A program made the translations under genes and the position numbers. DNA of 64,000 nucleotides from Casimicrobiaceae bacterium (GTDB lineage Bacteria; Pseudomonadota; Gammaproteobacteria; Burkholderiales; Casimicrobiaceae). The DNA lies in assembly GCA_026646885.1 (NCBI GenBank), contig JAPKHK010000004.1, positions 186,001-250,000 of the forward strand. Direction: 5' to 3'. Positions within the stretch are counted from its first letter, which is position 1. Every line of letters starts with the position of its first letter. The notes under the pieces were generated by a model, which was not told the origin of the DNA, made no database searches, and saw only the letters and a program-made list of their open reading frames with translations. Shown here one piece after another: positions 27,428 to 37,546 of this stretch.

Positions 27428-27796
27428 ATGAGTATCTCCTGGCTGGACGGCCCGCCAATCTACCGGCAACTCAAGGGCCGGATTGTCGACATGTTGCTCG
27501 ATGGCACGCTCAAACCGGGCGACGCACTTCCGTCGGTAAGGCAAATCGCCGCCGAGTACCAGTTGAACCCAATCACCGTCTCCCGCGCCTACCAAGAACT
27601 GGCAGACGAATCTCTGGTTGAAAAACGAAGGGGGCTTGGCATGTACGTCACCGATGGCGCCCGCGACCGCCTGCTCGCGACCGAGTGCGCGCGTTTCCTG
27701 CACGAGGAATGGCCGCAAATGCTGGTACGCATCCGCCGCCTGGGTCTCGATCCCGAGGAACTCTTGAAACGCCAAGCGACCGGAGACAAGAAATGA
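27428..27796 (+). CDS. GntR-family regulator, YtrA subfamily
   Basis: 122-residue regulator with an N-terminal winged helix: PPIYRQLKGRIVDMLL, then LPSVRQIAAEYQLNPITVSRAYQEL (recognition helix) and the wing KRRGLGMYV. The short C-terminal effector/dimerisation helix pair (about 40 residues) marks the YtrA subfamily, which regulates linked ABC transporters. GGAG lies 8 bases before ATG 27428. The stop overlaps the ATG of the ABC ATPase (ATGA), so the three genes form a coupled operon. Confidence 0.92.
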   Translation: MSISWLDGPPIYRQLKGRIVDMLLDGTLKPGDALPSVRQIAAEYQLNPITVSRAYQELADESLVEKRRGLGMYVTDGARDRLLATECARFLHEEWPQMLVRIRRLGLDPEELLKRQATGDKK

Positions 27797-28662
27797 GCGA
27801 AAGCCATGCCGCAGTGGTCAGCGCCCGGCATCTCACCAAGCGCTACGGCAAAATGGTGGCTGTCAACGACCTGAGCTTCGAGATTGGCGCTGGGCGCATC
27901 GTCGGCCTGATCGGACCCAACGGGTCGGGCAAGACGAGCACTCTCAAGGCATTGCTGGGCCTCGCTCCCTTCGAGGGGGAACTGCGGGTACTGGGCAAGA
28001 ACCCTGAGAGCGACCGCGACGCGCTGATGGCAGAAGTCTGCTTCATCGCCGACGTCGCCATCCTGCCACGCTGGCTCAGGGTGCGGGACGCCATCGACTT
28101 CGTCGCGGGCGTCCACCCGCGCTTCGATCGCCGCAAGGCCGAAAAGTACCTCGCCCTGACCAAACTCGTCCCAGATATGAAAGTGAAGCAGATGTCCAAG
28201 GGCATGATCGTACAGCTCCATCTCGCGCTGGTGATGGCCATCGATGCCAGGTTGCTGGTGCTCGACGAGCCCACCCTCGGACTCGACATCCTATTTCGCA
28301 AGCAGTTCTATCAGTGCCTGATCGAGGACTATTTTGACGAACAGAAGACCATCATCCTCACGACCCACCAAGTGGAAGAGATCGAGCACATCCTCACCGA
28401 CGTCATGTTCATCCGTGAAGGTCGTATCGTGCTCTCGGCCACCATGGACGAAATCGCCGAGCGCTTTACCGAGGTGATGGTCACACCCGAGCACATCGAT
28501 GCCGCGAGAGCCATGCAACCCCTCGACGAGCGACAGGTTTTTGGCAAGGCAGTGATGCTCTTTGATGGGCAGCCGCGCGCCACACTGGCCCAATGGGGCG
28601 AAACCCGCAGCCCGGGCCTCGCCGATCTATTCGTAGCCACCATGAAAGGAGCCTCGGCATGA
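27793..28662 (+). CDS. ABC transporter ATP-binding protein
   Basis: 289-residue ATPase. Walker A GPNGSGKT (41-48), Walker B LLVLDEPTLGLD, and the switch His in ILTTHQVEE. The signature is the degenerate MSKGMIVQ rather than LSGGQ, as is common in YtrB/Bce-like exporters. The C-terminal 80 residues have no second ATPase domain. It overlaps both neighbours by 4 bases (ATGA). Role: energises the adjacent ABC-2 permease. Substrate unknown. In the YtrA-regulated family these often respond to cell-wall antibiotics. Confidence 0.92.
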   Translation: MSESHAAVVSARHLTKRYGKMVAVNDLSFEIGAGRIVGLIGPNGSGKTSTLKALLGLAPFEGELRVLGKNPESDRDALMAEVCFIADVAILPRWLRVRDAIDFVAGVHPRFDRRKAEKYLALTKLVPDMKVKQMSKGMIVQLHLALVMAIDARLLVLDEPTLGLDILFRKQFYQCLIEDYFDEQKTIILTTHQVEEIEHILTDVMFIREGRIVLSATMDEIAERFTEVMVTPEHIDAARAMQPLDERQVFGKAVMLFDGQPRATLAQWGETRSPGLADLFVATMKGASA

Positions 28663-29633
28663 ACACGCTGAAATGGCTACTGCGTCGGGAGTTCTGGGAA
28701 CACAAGGGCGGTCTTTTCTGGGCTCCTGCGGTGGTGTCCGCGCTGATGGTCGCCGTGCTCGCCTTGTCGCTTGCCATTCCTCTGACCCGAGGCGACCTGA
28801 ACAGCCAGCATCTGAACATCGGCGGCATGGAATACTCGCGTTCGGTCACTGTGGGCGAGGTCCTCAAGAACCCGGACGCCCCGGTACACATCGCCAATGC
28901 GCTGAGTTACTCGTTCATTGCCGCGGCCGTACCGCTATCTCTGACTATGGGCTTCGTGGTCTTCTTCTACTTCATTGGCGCGCTGTATGACGATCGCAGC
29001 AATCGCAGCGTTCTATTCTGGAAATCGCTGCCAATCTCCGACCGCGACACTGTGCTAGCCAAACTCGGCGCTGGTCTGCTGCTGGCGCCAGCCCTGCTTT
29101 GGGCCGCCGCGGTTCTGGTGAGCCTGTTGATGAGCTTGATCGTCGGTCTGACGCTTGCCGCGCTGGGCGTCAATGTGTTTGGGGAACTCCTCGCGCATCC
29201 GCGTTTTTACCGGTTCCCTCTGGAATTCCTGCTGGTCTGGCCCGTGCATGTACTCTGGGCGCTGCCTTGTGCCGGGTGGCTACTGATGGTTTCCGCCTGG
29301 GCCCGCTCCAAGCCGTTTCTTTGGGCCGTTGGTGTGCCGCTACTCGCGGGAATGCTACTCGCTTGGGCCAAGCAGATTTTTGCTTTGCCGGTCGACCCCG
29401 GTTGGTTTATGCAACATATCGTGAGCCGTATCCTGCTCTCGGCCACACCGGGGATCTGGGCTCTGCGTGATCGCGGCGGAATCCATTTGCGCTACGATGA
29501 CCTCAATGACTATGCTCTGTCGTCGAGCGCGTGGTCGCTGCTTGGGACCGCGGAACTCTGGATCGGAGTAGTCACCGGGGTAGCCATGATTGCCGTCGCT
29601 ATCCGCTTGCGTCGTTACCGCGACGAGGGTTGA
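28659..29633 (+). CDS. ABC-2 type transporter permease
   Basis: 324-residue integral membrane protein. About six or seven hydrophobic segments can be read, including AVVSALMVAVLALSLAI, SFIAAAVPLSLTMGFVVFFYF and LVWPVHVLWALPCAGWLLMV. The first 20 residues (NTLKWLLRREFWEHKGGLFW) are typical of ABC-2 half-permeases. Start overlaps the ATPase stop. Probably exports a drug, lipid or peptide. The substrate cannot be told from sequence. Confidence 0.88.
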   Translation: MNTLKWLLRREFWEHKGGLFWAPAVVSALMVAVLALSLAIPLTRGDLNSQHLNIGGMEYSRSVTVGEVLKNPDAPVHIANALSYSFIAAAVPLSLTMGFVVFFYFIGALYDDRSNRSVLFWKSLPISDRDTVLAKLGAGLLLAPALLWAAAVLVSLLMSLIVGLTLAALGVNVFGELLAHPRFYRFPLEFLLVWPVHVLWALPCAGWLLMVSAWARSKPFLWAVGVPLLAGMLLAWAKQIFALPVDPGWFMQHIVSRILLSATPGIWALRDRGGIHLRYDDLNDYALSSSAWSLLGTAELWIGVVTGVAMIAVAIRLRRYRDEG

Positions 29634-29749
29634 GTCGCCCCGAGATGGCTCGGCGCGGTCGCCACTTTTCCCGGGTCAAGCCTCTGCTACCGTCTCCCGA
29701 CCGGTTGCCTGCGGAACGCCTGAGCGTACGCAACCAGCAAGGTCGTTCG

Positions 29750-30298
29750 CTATCGTCTGCAGGAAGATGAACCGGCTCTGGCAGCATCAGCTAACCCCAG
29801 GATCGTTGCGGCGATCTCCTCTGGGGTGTACTGCTCGGAGTCGATAACCACTTCCCCGCGCGGGCGATCACGCTTTACCACGGGCCGATGGTGCCACTCT
29901 ACAAAGGCGGAATCCTGCTTTCCGCGCTTTCGTTCAACCGCGACCGGTAGTGAGCATTCCAGCCAAATCAGCAACACATCAGGGGAGCGGGTGAAGCGAC
30001 CCGCGGCACTGAGGACGGAACGAAGGTGCCAGCGGTCGCACAGCGGCTCGATCACCACTGTATCGCGGCCCAGGTCGAGATGTCGGCGCGCCAGGGCTCC
30101 CGCCTTGGGGTAATCGACACTCGGCACGCACTTCGCGGCGCTGCCGTAAGCAGCGCGCTTCAAATCGTCAATTTCGAGGATTTCCAGGTTTGGGCGAAGC
30201 TTCTTGAGCGCCGCGCCCACCGAGGATTTGCCCCCTCCGGAGGCGCCTCGCAATATGATTAGCAGCGCCGGTTTGCTTTGCCTTGCCGCGGATTGCAT
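29750..30298 (-). CDS. P-loop kinase, AAA_33 type
   Basis: 182-residue small P-loop protein. Walker A GASGGGKSS (18-26), a DDLKRAAYG segment after strand 2, and WLECSLPVAVERKRGK with the conserved Arg of the lid. The fold matches zeta-toxin, chloramphenicol phosphotransferase and gluconate-kinase-like ATP-dependent small-molecule kinases. I cannot choose between them, and no antitoxin gene lies upstream. Isolated gene, convergent with the ABC operon. Confidence 0.75.
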   Translation of the reverse strand: MQSAARQSKPALLIILRGASGGGKSSVGAALKKLRPNLEILEIDDLKRAAYGSAAKCVPSVDYPKAGALARRHLDLGRDTVVIEPLCDRWHLRSVLSAAGRFTRSPDVLLIWLECSLPVAVERKRGKQDSAFVEWHHRPVVKRDRPRGEVVIDSEQYTPEEIAATILGLADAARAGSSSCRR

Positions 30299-30495
30299 GA
30301 CTTCATACCCCGCATTTCGACCGAGGGCTCAGCCTCGTCGCGGACTTGCTTCATTTCCGGATGCAGCGTCGATCGCGCCGACCTCGCCGTTGCGCTCCAA
30401 GTCGAGGTAGGCCACTGACACAGAGCTAGGGCTCTGCTTGGTCTCTCGCCACACTTCGTTGGTCCTTGTATTCTCCGTCCGAGTCCGAGCCGACG

Positions 30496-31206
30496 CTAAT
30501 CGAAGCGTTCCATGGCTCCGAGATAGCGCCACTGACCCAACGGCAAGTCGGCTAGCTTGACGCGTCCGATACGCACGCGCTTGAGCCCGGTCACCCGCAG
30601 ACCGACGAGTTCGCACATGCGGCGTATCTGGCGCTTTTTGCCTTCGCGCAGTACGAACCGCAACTGGTCTTCGTTCTGCCAGCTCACTTTCGCGGGCTTC
30701 AACGGCTTGCCATCGAGTTGGAGTCCGTGTCGCAACAGCGCGAGCCCCACCGGATCGAGGTGCCCCTCGACGCGCACCAGGTATTCCTTCTCGATCGTGG
30801 AATCCTCGCCGATCAACAACCTGGCGACGCGACCATCTTGAGTGAGCACCAGCAATCCGCTCGAGTCGATGTCCAAGCGCCCGGCCGGTGCGAGGCCACG
30901 CTTGTGCACGGGATCGAATGGCGGCGTGGCATCGCTGGTACGGTATTGCGTTTTCGCGCAAATAAGCTTGGCCGCGGGCTCGCAGTCGGCTTCCGCTTGG
31001 CCGGATACATAGCCCACCGGCTTGTGGAGGAGAATTGTTACACGCGCCGCCTGGCTCGCTTGCGCCCCCTTTGCCAAAGTGATTCTCTGGCTGGGCAACG
31101 CCCGGCTGCCCAGTTCAGTCACCTGCATTCCGTCTACGTAGACCCAGCCGCGGGCAATATACTCGTCGGCCTCCCGGCGCGAGCATAGCCCCTGCTCGGA
31201 CATCAA
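30496..31206 (-). CDS. rRNA pseudouridine synthase, RsuA/RluF family
   Basis: S4 domain at the N-terminus ([23 protein letters not shown]) followed by the RsuA catalytic domain: [15 protein letters not shown] with the catalytic Asp, KEYLVRVEG, and [16 protein letters not shown]. This is closest to the RluF/RluB subgroup acting on 23S rRNA. In-frame codons upstream of ATG 31206 (VRISKL) complete a normal S4 start, so translation may begin at an upstream non-ATG codon, for example ATT at 31218 with AAGG 5 bases before it, or TTG at 31209. It overlaps nothing and follows pgk closely, likely in the same operon. Confidence 0.88.
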   Translation of the reverse strand: MMSEQGLCSRREADEYIARGWVYVDGMQVTELGSRALPSQRITLAKGAQASQAARVTILLHKPVGYVSGQAEADCEPAAKLICAKTQYRTSDATPPFDPVHKRGLAPAGRLDIDSSGLLVLTQDGRVARLLIGEDSTIEKEYLVRVEGHLDPVGLALLRHGLQLDGKPLKPAKVSWQNEDQLRFVLREGKKRQIRRMCELVGLRVTGLKRVRIGRVKLADLPLGQWRYLGAMERFD

Positions 31207-31247
31207 TTTGGAAATGCGGACCTTGTCCGACCCGCCACCCGCGGCAT

Positions 31248-32429
31248 TCAGTTTGCGGCCCGCTCTTCAAGAACCGCAACGGCAGGCAATGTCCTGCCTT
31301 CCAGAAACTCGAGGAAAGCACCGCCGCCGGTAGAGATGTAGGACACGTCCTTAGCAATGCCGAACTTGGCGATCGCCGCCAAGGTATCGCCGCCACCCGC
31401 GATCGAAAACGCACTCGACCGGGCGATGGCCTCGGCCAAGGCGCGGGTGCCGCCCGCGAACTGTTCGAACTCGAAAACCCCGACCGGTCCGTTCCAGACG
31501 ATGGTCCCGGCTTTGGCGAGCATCGCGGCAAGCGCGGCCGCGCTCTGCGGGCCGATGTCCAGGATCATGTCGTCATCAGTAACATCGCGGATGTTCTTGA
31601 ATGTCGCCGATGCGCTGGACGAGAACTCTTTGGCGCAGACTACGTCGATAGGAATCGGCACCGAGGCTCCGCGCGCGGCCATTTTGGCCATTACCGCCTT
31701 GGCTTCGCCGACCAGGTCCGGCTCAGCCAGCGATTTGCCGATCTTGCCACCGGACGCAAGGATAAAGGTATTGGCGATTCCGCCGCCGACAATGAGTTGA
31801 TCGACCTTGTCGGCCAAGCTGCTCAACACGGTGAGCTTGGTAGACACTTTGGAACCAGCGACGATGGCTACCAACGGCCGAGCGGGGTTGCCCAGCGCCT
31901 TGCCCAAAGCGTCGAGCTCAGCAGCAAGCAATGGTCCCGCACAGGCCACGGGTGCGAACTTGGCGATGCCGTAGGTGGTTGCCTCGGCACGGTGGGCGGT
32001 GCCAAAGGCGTCGTTGGCATAGATGTCGCACAGTCTGGCGATTCTTTGCGCCAGTTCGTCGCTGTTTTTCTTTTCGCCCTTGTTGAAGCGGCAGTTTTCC
32101 AACACGACCACCTGGCCCGATGCAACCGCAACTCCTTCGACCCAGTCTTTGATCAAAGGCACCGGCCGCCTCAGCAATTCACTCAGGCGCTGCGCTACCG
32201 GCGCGAGTGAGTCCGCCGCCGACCACTCGCCTTCGGTCGGCCGGCCAAGATGAGAGGTCACCATAACCGCCGCACCCGCGTCGAGGGCGTGCACGATAGC
32301 CGGAACCGACGCACGGATACGGGTGTCGTCAGTGATATTGCCGGCATCGTCCTGTGGCACGTTGAGATCGGAACGAATGAAGACGCGCTTGTTCTTGAGG
32401 TCAAGGTCGGTGAGGCGTTTGAAGTGCAT
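31248..32429 (-). CDS. pgk: Phosphoglycerate kinase
   Basis: Cytosolic kinase of glycolysis, gluconeogenesis and the Calvin cycle, converting 1,3-bisphosphoglycerate and ADP to 3-phosphoglycerate and ATP. Typical motifs: [36 protein letters not shown], and [10 protein letters not shown]. The C-terminal nucleotide site is [13 protein letters not shown] and [12 protein letters not shown]. Length 393 aa is normal. ATG 32429 has AAGG 9 bases upstream. Downstream of tkt and gap. Confidence 0.96.
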   Translation of the reverse strand: MHFKRLTDLDLKNKRVFIRSDLNVPQDDAGNITDDTRIRASVPAIVHALDAGAAVMVTSHLGRPTEGEWSAADSLAPVAQRLSELLRRPVPLIKDWVEGVAVASGQVVVLENCRFNKGEKKNSDELAQRIARLCDIYANDAFGTAHRAEATTYGIAKFAPVACAGPLLAAELDALGKALGNPARPLVAIVAGSKVSTKLTVLSSLADKVDQLIVGGGIANTFILASGGKIGKSLAEPDLVGEAKAVMAKMAARGASVPIPIDVVCAKEFSSSASATFKNIRDVTDDDMILDIGPQSAAALAAMLAKAGTIVWNGPVGVFEFEQFAGGTRALAEAIARSSAFSIAGGGDTLAAIAKFGIAKDVSYISTGGGAFLEFLEGRTLPAVAVLEERAAN

Positions 32430-32671
32430 GGTCAGGGCCTTGTCGATTCGCAGCAGCGATATTGTAGCCGCTGCGCGATGCCTTGCGGGCAGCCGGCCAC
32501 GAAACCGTCCGGTCCGACGAGACTGGCAGCGCACGTGACATGTGTCGGCGCTTGGCCTGCAGACGCTTTCCCTCCCAGCACCGGACAGGACTGCGGATCG
32601 CCCCTCTGCCCCGCTTAACCCGCGCTGCCTCGCATTAGCCTGCACCACGATGAATCGACCGGGATTCGCTC

Positions 32672-32728
32672 CTACTTCGCCGCCATCATCGCCAATGTAG
32701 TATCCAGCATCCGGTTACTAAAACCCCA
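32672..32728 (-). repeat. Duplicate of gap 3' end (57 bp)
   Basis: Exactly matches 32821-32877, which encode the last 18 codons of gap plus stop ([13 protein letters not shown]). It lies 149 bases downstream of the original on the transcript, with the palindromic element 32732-32801 between the two. A perfect match over 57 bases at this spacing shows a recent duplication. It is untranslated here. Confidence 0.9.
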
Positions 32729-32731
32729 AGG

Positions 32732-32801
32732 CGTTGTGGCTTCTGCCGCTCGCTGCGCTCCCTTAACCCAGGCTTTGCCTGGGTTAGCCTTCGCCGCAAC
32801 G
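32732..32801. repeat. REP-like palindromic element with hairpin
   Basis: Outer arms CGTTGTGGC (32732-32740) and GCCGCAACG (32793-32801) pair with one wobble. Inside is a perfect 10-bp hairpin, TAACCCAGGC-ttt-GCCTGGGTTA (32764-32786), with no U-run. The element sits between the two copies of the gap 3' end. It may act as a rho-independent-like pause or mRNA-stabilising hairpin between gap and pgk, or be a small palindromic mobile element of the REP type. Confidence 0.75.
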
Positions 32802-32820
32802 AATAGGGGCACTCTTCGAA

Positions 32821-33834
32821 CTACTTCGCCGCCATCATCGCCAATGTAGTATCCAGCATCCGGTTACTAAAACCCCATTCGTTGTCATACCAAGCGAGGA
32901 CTTTGACGAGCGTGCCGCCTATGACTCGTGTCTGCGTGGCATCGTAGGTCGACGAGGCCGGATTGTGATTGAAATCGATCGAAACGAGCGGCTCGGTGTT
33001 GTATGCCAGTATGCCTTTCAACTCGTTTTCTGAGGCTCCCTTGAGAATGGCGTTCACTTCGTCGACAGTGGTGGTGCGCTTAGCGTCGAAAGTGAGGTCA
33101 ACAACCGAAACATTGATCGTGGGCACGCGCACGGCGAAACCGTCCAGCTTGCCGTTCAATTCAGGCAAAACCAAACCCACCGCCGCCGCGGCACCTGTTT
33201 TGGTGGGAATCATAGACATCGTGGCGGATCGCGCCCGGCGCAGATCTTCGTGATAGACGTCGGTGAGCACCTGATCGTTGGTGTAGGCGTGAATGGTCGT
33301 CATCAGTCCCTGGACGACGCCGATCTTCTCGTGCAGAGGCTTCACTAGCGGCGCCAGGCAGTTGGTGGTGCAAGAGGCGTTGGATATCACCGTGTGTTCC
33401 GCACGCAGCACGGTGTGGTTGACGCCATAGACGATAGTCGCATCGACATCCTTGCCACCAGGCGCCGAAATGATCACCTTCTTCGCCCCGCCCTTCAGAT
33501 GAGCCGAGGCCTTTTCCTTGCTGGTGAAGAGCCCGGTGCATTCGAGCACGACATCGACCCCGAGTTGCCCCCAAGGCAGTTCCGCCGGACTGCGCTGGGC
33601 CAGTACGCGAATTTTGTCGCCATTGACGACCATGTAATCGCCGTCGACCGCTACGGTGCCGGGAAATTTGCCGTGCGCAGTGTCATACCGGGTAAGGTGC
33701 GCGTTGGTCTTCGCGTCGCCAAGGTCATTGATGGCAACGATCTGGATCTCTTGGTTGCGCTTGCCCTCGTAGAGCGCGCGCAGGATGTTGCGGCCGATGC
33801 GTCCGTACCCGTTGATTGCTACTTTGATGGTCAT
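32821..33834 (-). CDS. gap: Glyceraldehyde-3-phosphate dehydrogenase
   Basis: 337 residues, NAD-linked. N-terminal Rossmann motif [18 protein letters not shown], catalytic Cys in [13 protein letters not shown], phosphate site [10 protein letters not shown], and a C-terminal [12 protein letters not shown] single active site with no insert. AGGAG 8 bases before ATG. It lies between tkt and pgk in the same direction, a layout common in autotroph and general betaproteobacterial central carbon operons. Its 3' end is duplicated in the spacer to pgk. Confidence 0.97.
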   Translation of the reverse strand: MTIKVAINGYGRIGRNILRALYEGKRNQEIQIVAINDLGDAKTNAHLTRYDTAHGKFPGTVAVDGDYMVVNGDKIRVLAQRSPAELPWGQLGVDVVLECTGLFTSKEKASAHLKGGAKKVIISAPGGKDVDATIVYGVNHTVLRAEHTVISNASCTTNCLAPLVKPLHEKIGVVQGLMTTIHAYTNDQVLTDVYHEDLRRARSATMSMIPTKTGAAAAVGLVLPELNGKLDGFAVRVPTINVSVVDLTFDAKRTTTVDEVNAILKGASENELKGILAYNTEPLVSIDFNHNPASSTYDATQTRVIGGTLVKVLAWYDNEWGFSNRMLDTTLAMMAAK

Positions 33835-33868
33835 TTCATACTCCTGACAAAAAAGCAAACGTCCTGGC

Positions 33869-35857
33869 TCAAATCACGTTGCGCGCTGCGCGCACGACAT
33901 TCTCGACGGTAAACCCGAAATGCTTGAAAAGCTCGCCCGCAGGAGCAGATTCCCCGAAACTGTCCATGCCGACAATCGCGCCGTCCAAGCCCACGAAACG
34001 ATACCAGCTCCCACTGCTCCCAGCTTCAATGGCGACGCGCGGCACGCCTTCGGGCAAGACGGAGTTGCGCCAACTGACATCCTGCGCGCTGAATACTTCG
34101 GCGCAAGGCATGGACACCACGCGCGCCGCGATGCCCTCTTTGGCGAGCGCGTCGTAGGTGGCCATCGCCAGGGCCACTTCTGAACCGGTAGCGATCAGCA
34201 CCACGCGCGGCCTTGCCTCGTTCGCTTCGCGCAGGACGTAGCCACCACGACCGATCGCGGCAAGCTGCGCGGCGTCGCGGGTCTGCGGTGGAAGATTCTG
34301 GCGGGAGAGAATGAGGCTGGTCGGTCCGTCTCGGCGCTGCACCGCGGCTGTCCATGCGGCCAGGGTCTCGACCACATCGGCGGGTCGCCAGACCTGCATG
34401 TTCGGAATGAGGCGCAGACTCGCGACATGCTCCACCGGCTGGTGGGTGGGCCCATCCTCGCCCAGGCCGATGGAATCGTGGGTGAAGACGAAGATGCTGC
34501 CGACTCTCATTAGCGCCGCCATGCGCAAGGCGCTGCGGGCATAATCGGAGAACACCAGAAACGTGCCGCCGTAAGGAATGAATCCGCGATGCAGGGCGAT
34601 GCCGTTCATAATTGCCGCCATGCCGAATTCCCGCACGCCGTAATAAACGTAATTGCCCCCTGCCCCGGCACTCACTCCCTTGGACCCAGACCAGAGCGTG
34701 AGATTGGATCCGGCCAAATCGGCTGATCCGCCAAATAGCTCAGGCAGATCGGGCGCGAGCTGTTCGATAGCCATCTGCGAAGCCTTGCGCGTGGCGACGT
34801 TCGCGCCTTTCGATTGAGCGTCTTCCAGCAACCGATGCGCGCGCATGGACCAGCCCTCGGGAAGTTCTCCGGCCATGCGGCGCGAGAATTCCGCGGCCAA
34901 CTCGGGGAAAGCTTTGCGATAAGCGGCTAGCCGCTGCTCCCATGCCGCTTGCGCCGCCTTCCCCTGCTCGCGCGCGTTCCAACCGGCGGCGACATCCTCG
35001 GGCACCGTAAACGGTGGCAGATCCCACCCAAGCTCCTGTCGAACGGCCGCGATCTCGGCTTCACCAAGCGGCGCACCATGCACATCGTGGGTGCCAGCCT
35101 TGTTGGGGGAACCACGCCCGATGACGGTGCGACAGCAAATCAGGCTGGGCCTGTCCGCCACGCTCTTTGCCGAGGTGAGCGCACGGCTCACGGCGTTTAC
35201 ATCGTGGCCGTCGACAGTGGGCACAACATGCCAACCGTACGCCTCGAAGCGCTTGGCCGTGTCGTCGGTGAACCAACCCTTGACATGACCGTCGATGGAA
35301 ATGCCGTTGTCGTCGTAGAGGCAAATAAGTTTGCCCAGCCGTAAGGTGCCAGCGAGCGAACAGACCTCATGCGAAATGCCTTCCATGAGACAACCGTCGC
35401 CCAGAAGTACGTAGGTGTGGTGGTCGACCAGGTTGTGGCCAGGACGGTTGAATCGGTCCGCCAGAACCTTCTCCGCGATCGCCATGCCCACGGCATTGGC
35501 CAGCCCCTGCCCAAGCGGACCAGTTGTCGTCTCGACCCCGGGCGCGGCGCCATATTCGGGATGCCCCGGCGTGCGCGAATGCATTTGGCGAAAGCGCATG
35601 AGTTCGCTCATAGGCAGGTCGTAGCCTGTCAGATGCAAGACCGAATACAGCAGCATCGACCCGTGGCCATTCGAGACCACCACGCGGTCCCGGTCAGGCC
35701 AGTGCGGGTCGGCCGGGTTGTGCTTGACATGCTCGCGCCAAAGCGCCACGGCAATTTCAGCCATACCCATGGGCATGCCCGGGTGGCCACTATTGGCTTT
35801 CTGAACCGCATCCATGGCGAGGAAGCGAATGGCGTGGGCGAGACGAGGATCGGACAT
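33869..35857 (-). CDS. tkt: Transketolase
   Basis: 662-residue ThDP enzyme of the pentose-phosphate/Calvin pathways. ThDP motif [13 protein letters not shown]...NNGISIDG-type (here [11 protein letters not shown]), N-terminal [12 protein letters not shown], and central [18 protein letters not shown]. Full length. Followed by gap, 34 bases away. No strong ribosome binding site before ATG 35857. Together with gap and pgk it forms a carbon-flow operon lacking the pyk and fba genes that often follow. Confidence 0.96.
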   Translation of the reverse strand: MSDPRLAHAIRFLAMDAVQKANSGHPGMPMGMAEIAVALWREHVKHNPADPHWPDRDRVVVSNGHGSMLLYSVLHLTGYDLPMSELMRFRQMHSRTPGHPEYGAAPGVETTTGPLGQGLANAVGMAIAEKVLADRFNRPGHNLVDHHTYVLLGDGCLMEGISHEVCSLAGTLRLGKLICLYDDNGISIDGHVKGWFTDDTAKRFEAYGWHVVPTVDGHDVNAVSRALTSAKSVADRPSLICCRTVIGRGSPNKAGTHDVHGAPLGEAEIAAVRQELGWDLPPFTVPEDVAAGWNAREQGKAAQAAWEQRLAAYRKAFPELAAEFSRRMAGELPEGWSMRAHRLLEDAQSKGANVATRKASQMAIEQLAPDLPELFGGSADLAGSNLTLWSGSKGVSAGAGGNYVYYGVREFGMAAIMNGIALHRGFIPYGGTFLVFSDYARSALRMAALMRVGSIFVFTHDSIGLGEDGPTHQPVEHVASLRLIPNMQVWRPADVVETLAAWTAAVQRRDGPTSLILSRQNLPPQTRDAAQLAAIGRGGYVLREANEARPRVVLIATGSEVALAMATYDALAKEGIAARVVSMPCAEVFSAQDVSWRNSVLPEGVPRVAIEAGSSGSWYRFVGLDGAIVGMDSFGESAPAGELFKHFGFTVENVVRAARNVI

Positions 35858-36061
35858 ATCAGGGAGGGCCTAGGAAGGATTCAGCGCGGTTTGATTCAAG
35901 TCGTCGCCGCGGAAAGTTCGGATTATCGCGTAGCCAGCTAAGATCGGCAATAATGCGGACAATCAATAATCTTGATCGTAGACATCAGTCGCTCTTGCAG
36001 ATGCGCGGTAGCTCCGGCATCGCACAAGGGCACGGCGGCTGGACCGATGGGGGTCGATGGC

Positions 36062-37285
36062 ATGCAGGGATTGCATCTGCTGGGCGAATGGCGAGCCTGC
36101 CGTGCTGGATACGCCGCGCTGACCGAGGTGGATGCCCTGCGGGCGCTCTGTTTGCGGCTGGTCGATGAGGCCGGGTTGAAGATCGTTGGCGATCGCTTCC
36201 ATCAGTTCCCCCAAGGAGTCACCGGTATGATCCTGCTCACCGAGTCCCATCTCGCTGTGCGCACCTGGCCGGAACACGGCGCAGTGACGGCCGATCTTTA
36301 TGTCTGCAACTTGCAGCAGGACAACAGCAACCGCGCGCGATCGGTCTTCGCCGCCTTGCGCGCGGCTTTTCAACCCCAAGAACCGGTGGACCGCGAGGTG
36401 TGGCGTGGAACCGCCAGCGAGACCCGCGCACCCCTGCTTGCCGAATGGCTTACCGACGACTGCGGTCATTTCATTAAACCGACCACGCAACTCGCCGCCG
36501 ACCGCAGCGCTCTGCAAGACCTCAAAGTATGGGACACGCAGGCTTTTGGCAGGCTATTCCAGCTCGATGGCGGCTTCATGAGTTCCGAGGCCGACGAGTT
36601 CTTCTATCACGAGAACCTCGTGCACCTTCCCGCGATCGCGCACCCCGCCCCTCGATCCGCGCTAGTGATTGGGGGGGGCGACGGTGGTTCGGCCGACGAA
36701 TTGCTCAAGCACCCGAGCATCGACGCTATTACGGTCGTGGAAATCGATCCTGCGGTCATCAGCATGGCGCGGCGATACTTCGCCGCCATTCACCACGGTG
36801 CCCTCGACCACCCTCGGGTACGCGTGGTTGTAGAAGACGGGCTTGCCTACCTGCAGCGGGAAACGGCGAGCTATGACCTGCTCGTACTCGACCTTACCGA
36901 CCCAGGGGGACCTTCAGCGCCCCTCTATACCCCCGAGTTCTATGCCCTCTGCGCCAGCCGCCTCAACCCTGGCGGTGCTTTGAGTATGCATGTTGGCGCG
37001 CCGTTTTTTCAGCCGCAGCGCTTTGCCAGAACGCTGAAAGAGATACGCAGCGCCTTTGCCCTAGTTCGCCCCTATCTCGTTGCCGTGCCGCTCTACGGAG
37101 CCCTCTGGGGTTTTGCCTGCGCCGCGCAGACCCTTGATCCCAAGGCCCTCTCAGGCGATGAAGTGGCGCTACGGCTCGCCGCAAGAGGGATTGGCTCTTT
37201 GCGCTATTACAACGCCGAGACCCATGGCGCGATGCTGGCATTACCGGGCTTCGCGCAGGATATAGTTAGAGCGGCGAATTCTTGA
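36062..37285 (+). CDS. speDE: SpeD-SpeE fusion: AdoMet decarboxylase-like plus spermidine synthase
   Basis: A natural fusion. The N-terminal third is bacterial-type SpeD: GLHLLGEW, GVTGMILLTESHLAVRTWPE and YVCN. Ser62 (self-processing to pyruvoyl) and Cys82 are present, but the position equivalent to the processing His68 of the Thermotoga enzyme is Arg67. The C-terminal two-thirds is SpeE, with LDGGFMSSEADEFFYHENL, AdoMet loop GGGDGGSADELL, VVEIDPAV and substrate motif LDLTDPGGPSAP, all intact. Intended reaction: putrescine to spermidine with decarboxylated AdoMet. ATG 36062 follows a GGGGG tract by 8 bases. An in-frame ATG at 36047 is the alternative. DUF350 gene downstream. Confidence 0.87.
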   Translation: MQGLHLLGEWRACRAGYAALTEVDALRALCLRLVDEAGLKIVGDRFHQFPQGVTGMILLTESHLAVRTWPEHGAVTADLYVCNLQQDNSNRARSVFAALRAAFQPQEPVDREVWRGTASETRAPLLAEWLTDDCGHFIKPTTQLAADRSALQDLKVWDTQAFGRLFQLDGGFMSSEADEFFYHENLVHLPAIAHPAPRSALVIGGGDGGSADELLKHPSIDAITVVEIDPAVISMARRYFAAIHHGALDHPRVRVVVEDGLAYLQRETASYDLLVLDLTDPGGPSAPLYTPEFYALCASRLNPGGALSMHVGAPFFQPQRFARTLKEIRSAFALVRPYLVAVPLYGALWGFACAAQTLDPKALSGDEVALRLAARGIGSLRYYNAETHGAMLALPGFAQDIVRAANS

Positions 37286-37546
37286 CACCGATGCACCGCC
37301 GTGCCGCTGGTGCCCGCGCCGTTCAGTCGCCTTGCAGCGTGGTTATTTGATTGCCAGCGCCCGCAAAAAACCGGCTATCATCCTCGCAGGGCAAGATCAC
37401 CGCGAACGAGCTGCGCTTGCCCCGAGTAAGAAGCGTCATCCGTACTGTGTAAGGCTCGTGCTTTTGGGGCGCCGCTGCGCTGAATCGACTGAGCGCGGTG
37501 GTCGATACCAGGGCTGTCTGCGCCTCGCTCTGAGGAGAAACCGACC

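Larger units (their letters stand above)
32430..32820. other. pgk-gap spacer with duplicated gap end
   Basis: 391 bases. It carries an exact 57-base copy of the 3' end of gap and a palindromic element, listed separately. Nothing else in it looks coding. Confidence 0.7.

Noticed and set aside
27154-27621. 155-residue + strand frame across the GntR start
   Set aside because: It is out of frame with the winged-helix gene, has no ribosome binding site and is only in-frame read-through of the regulatory region.
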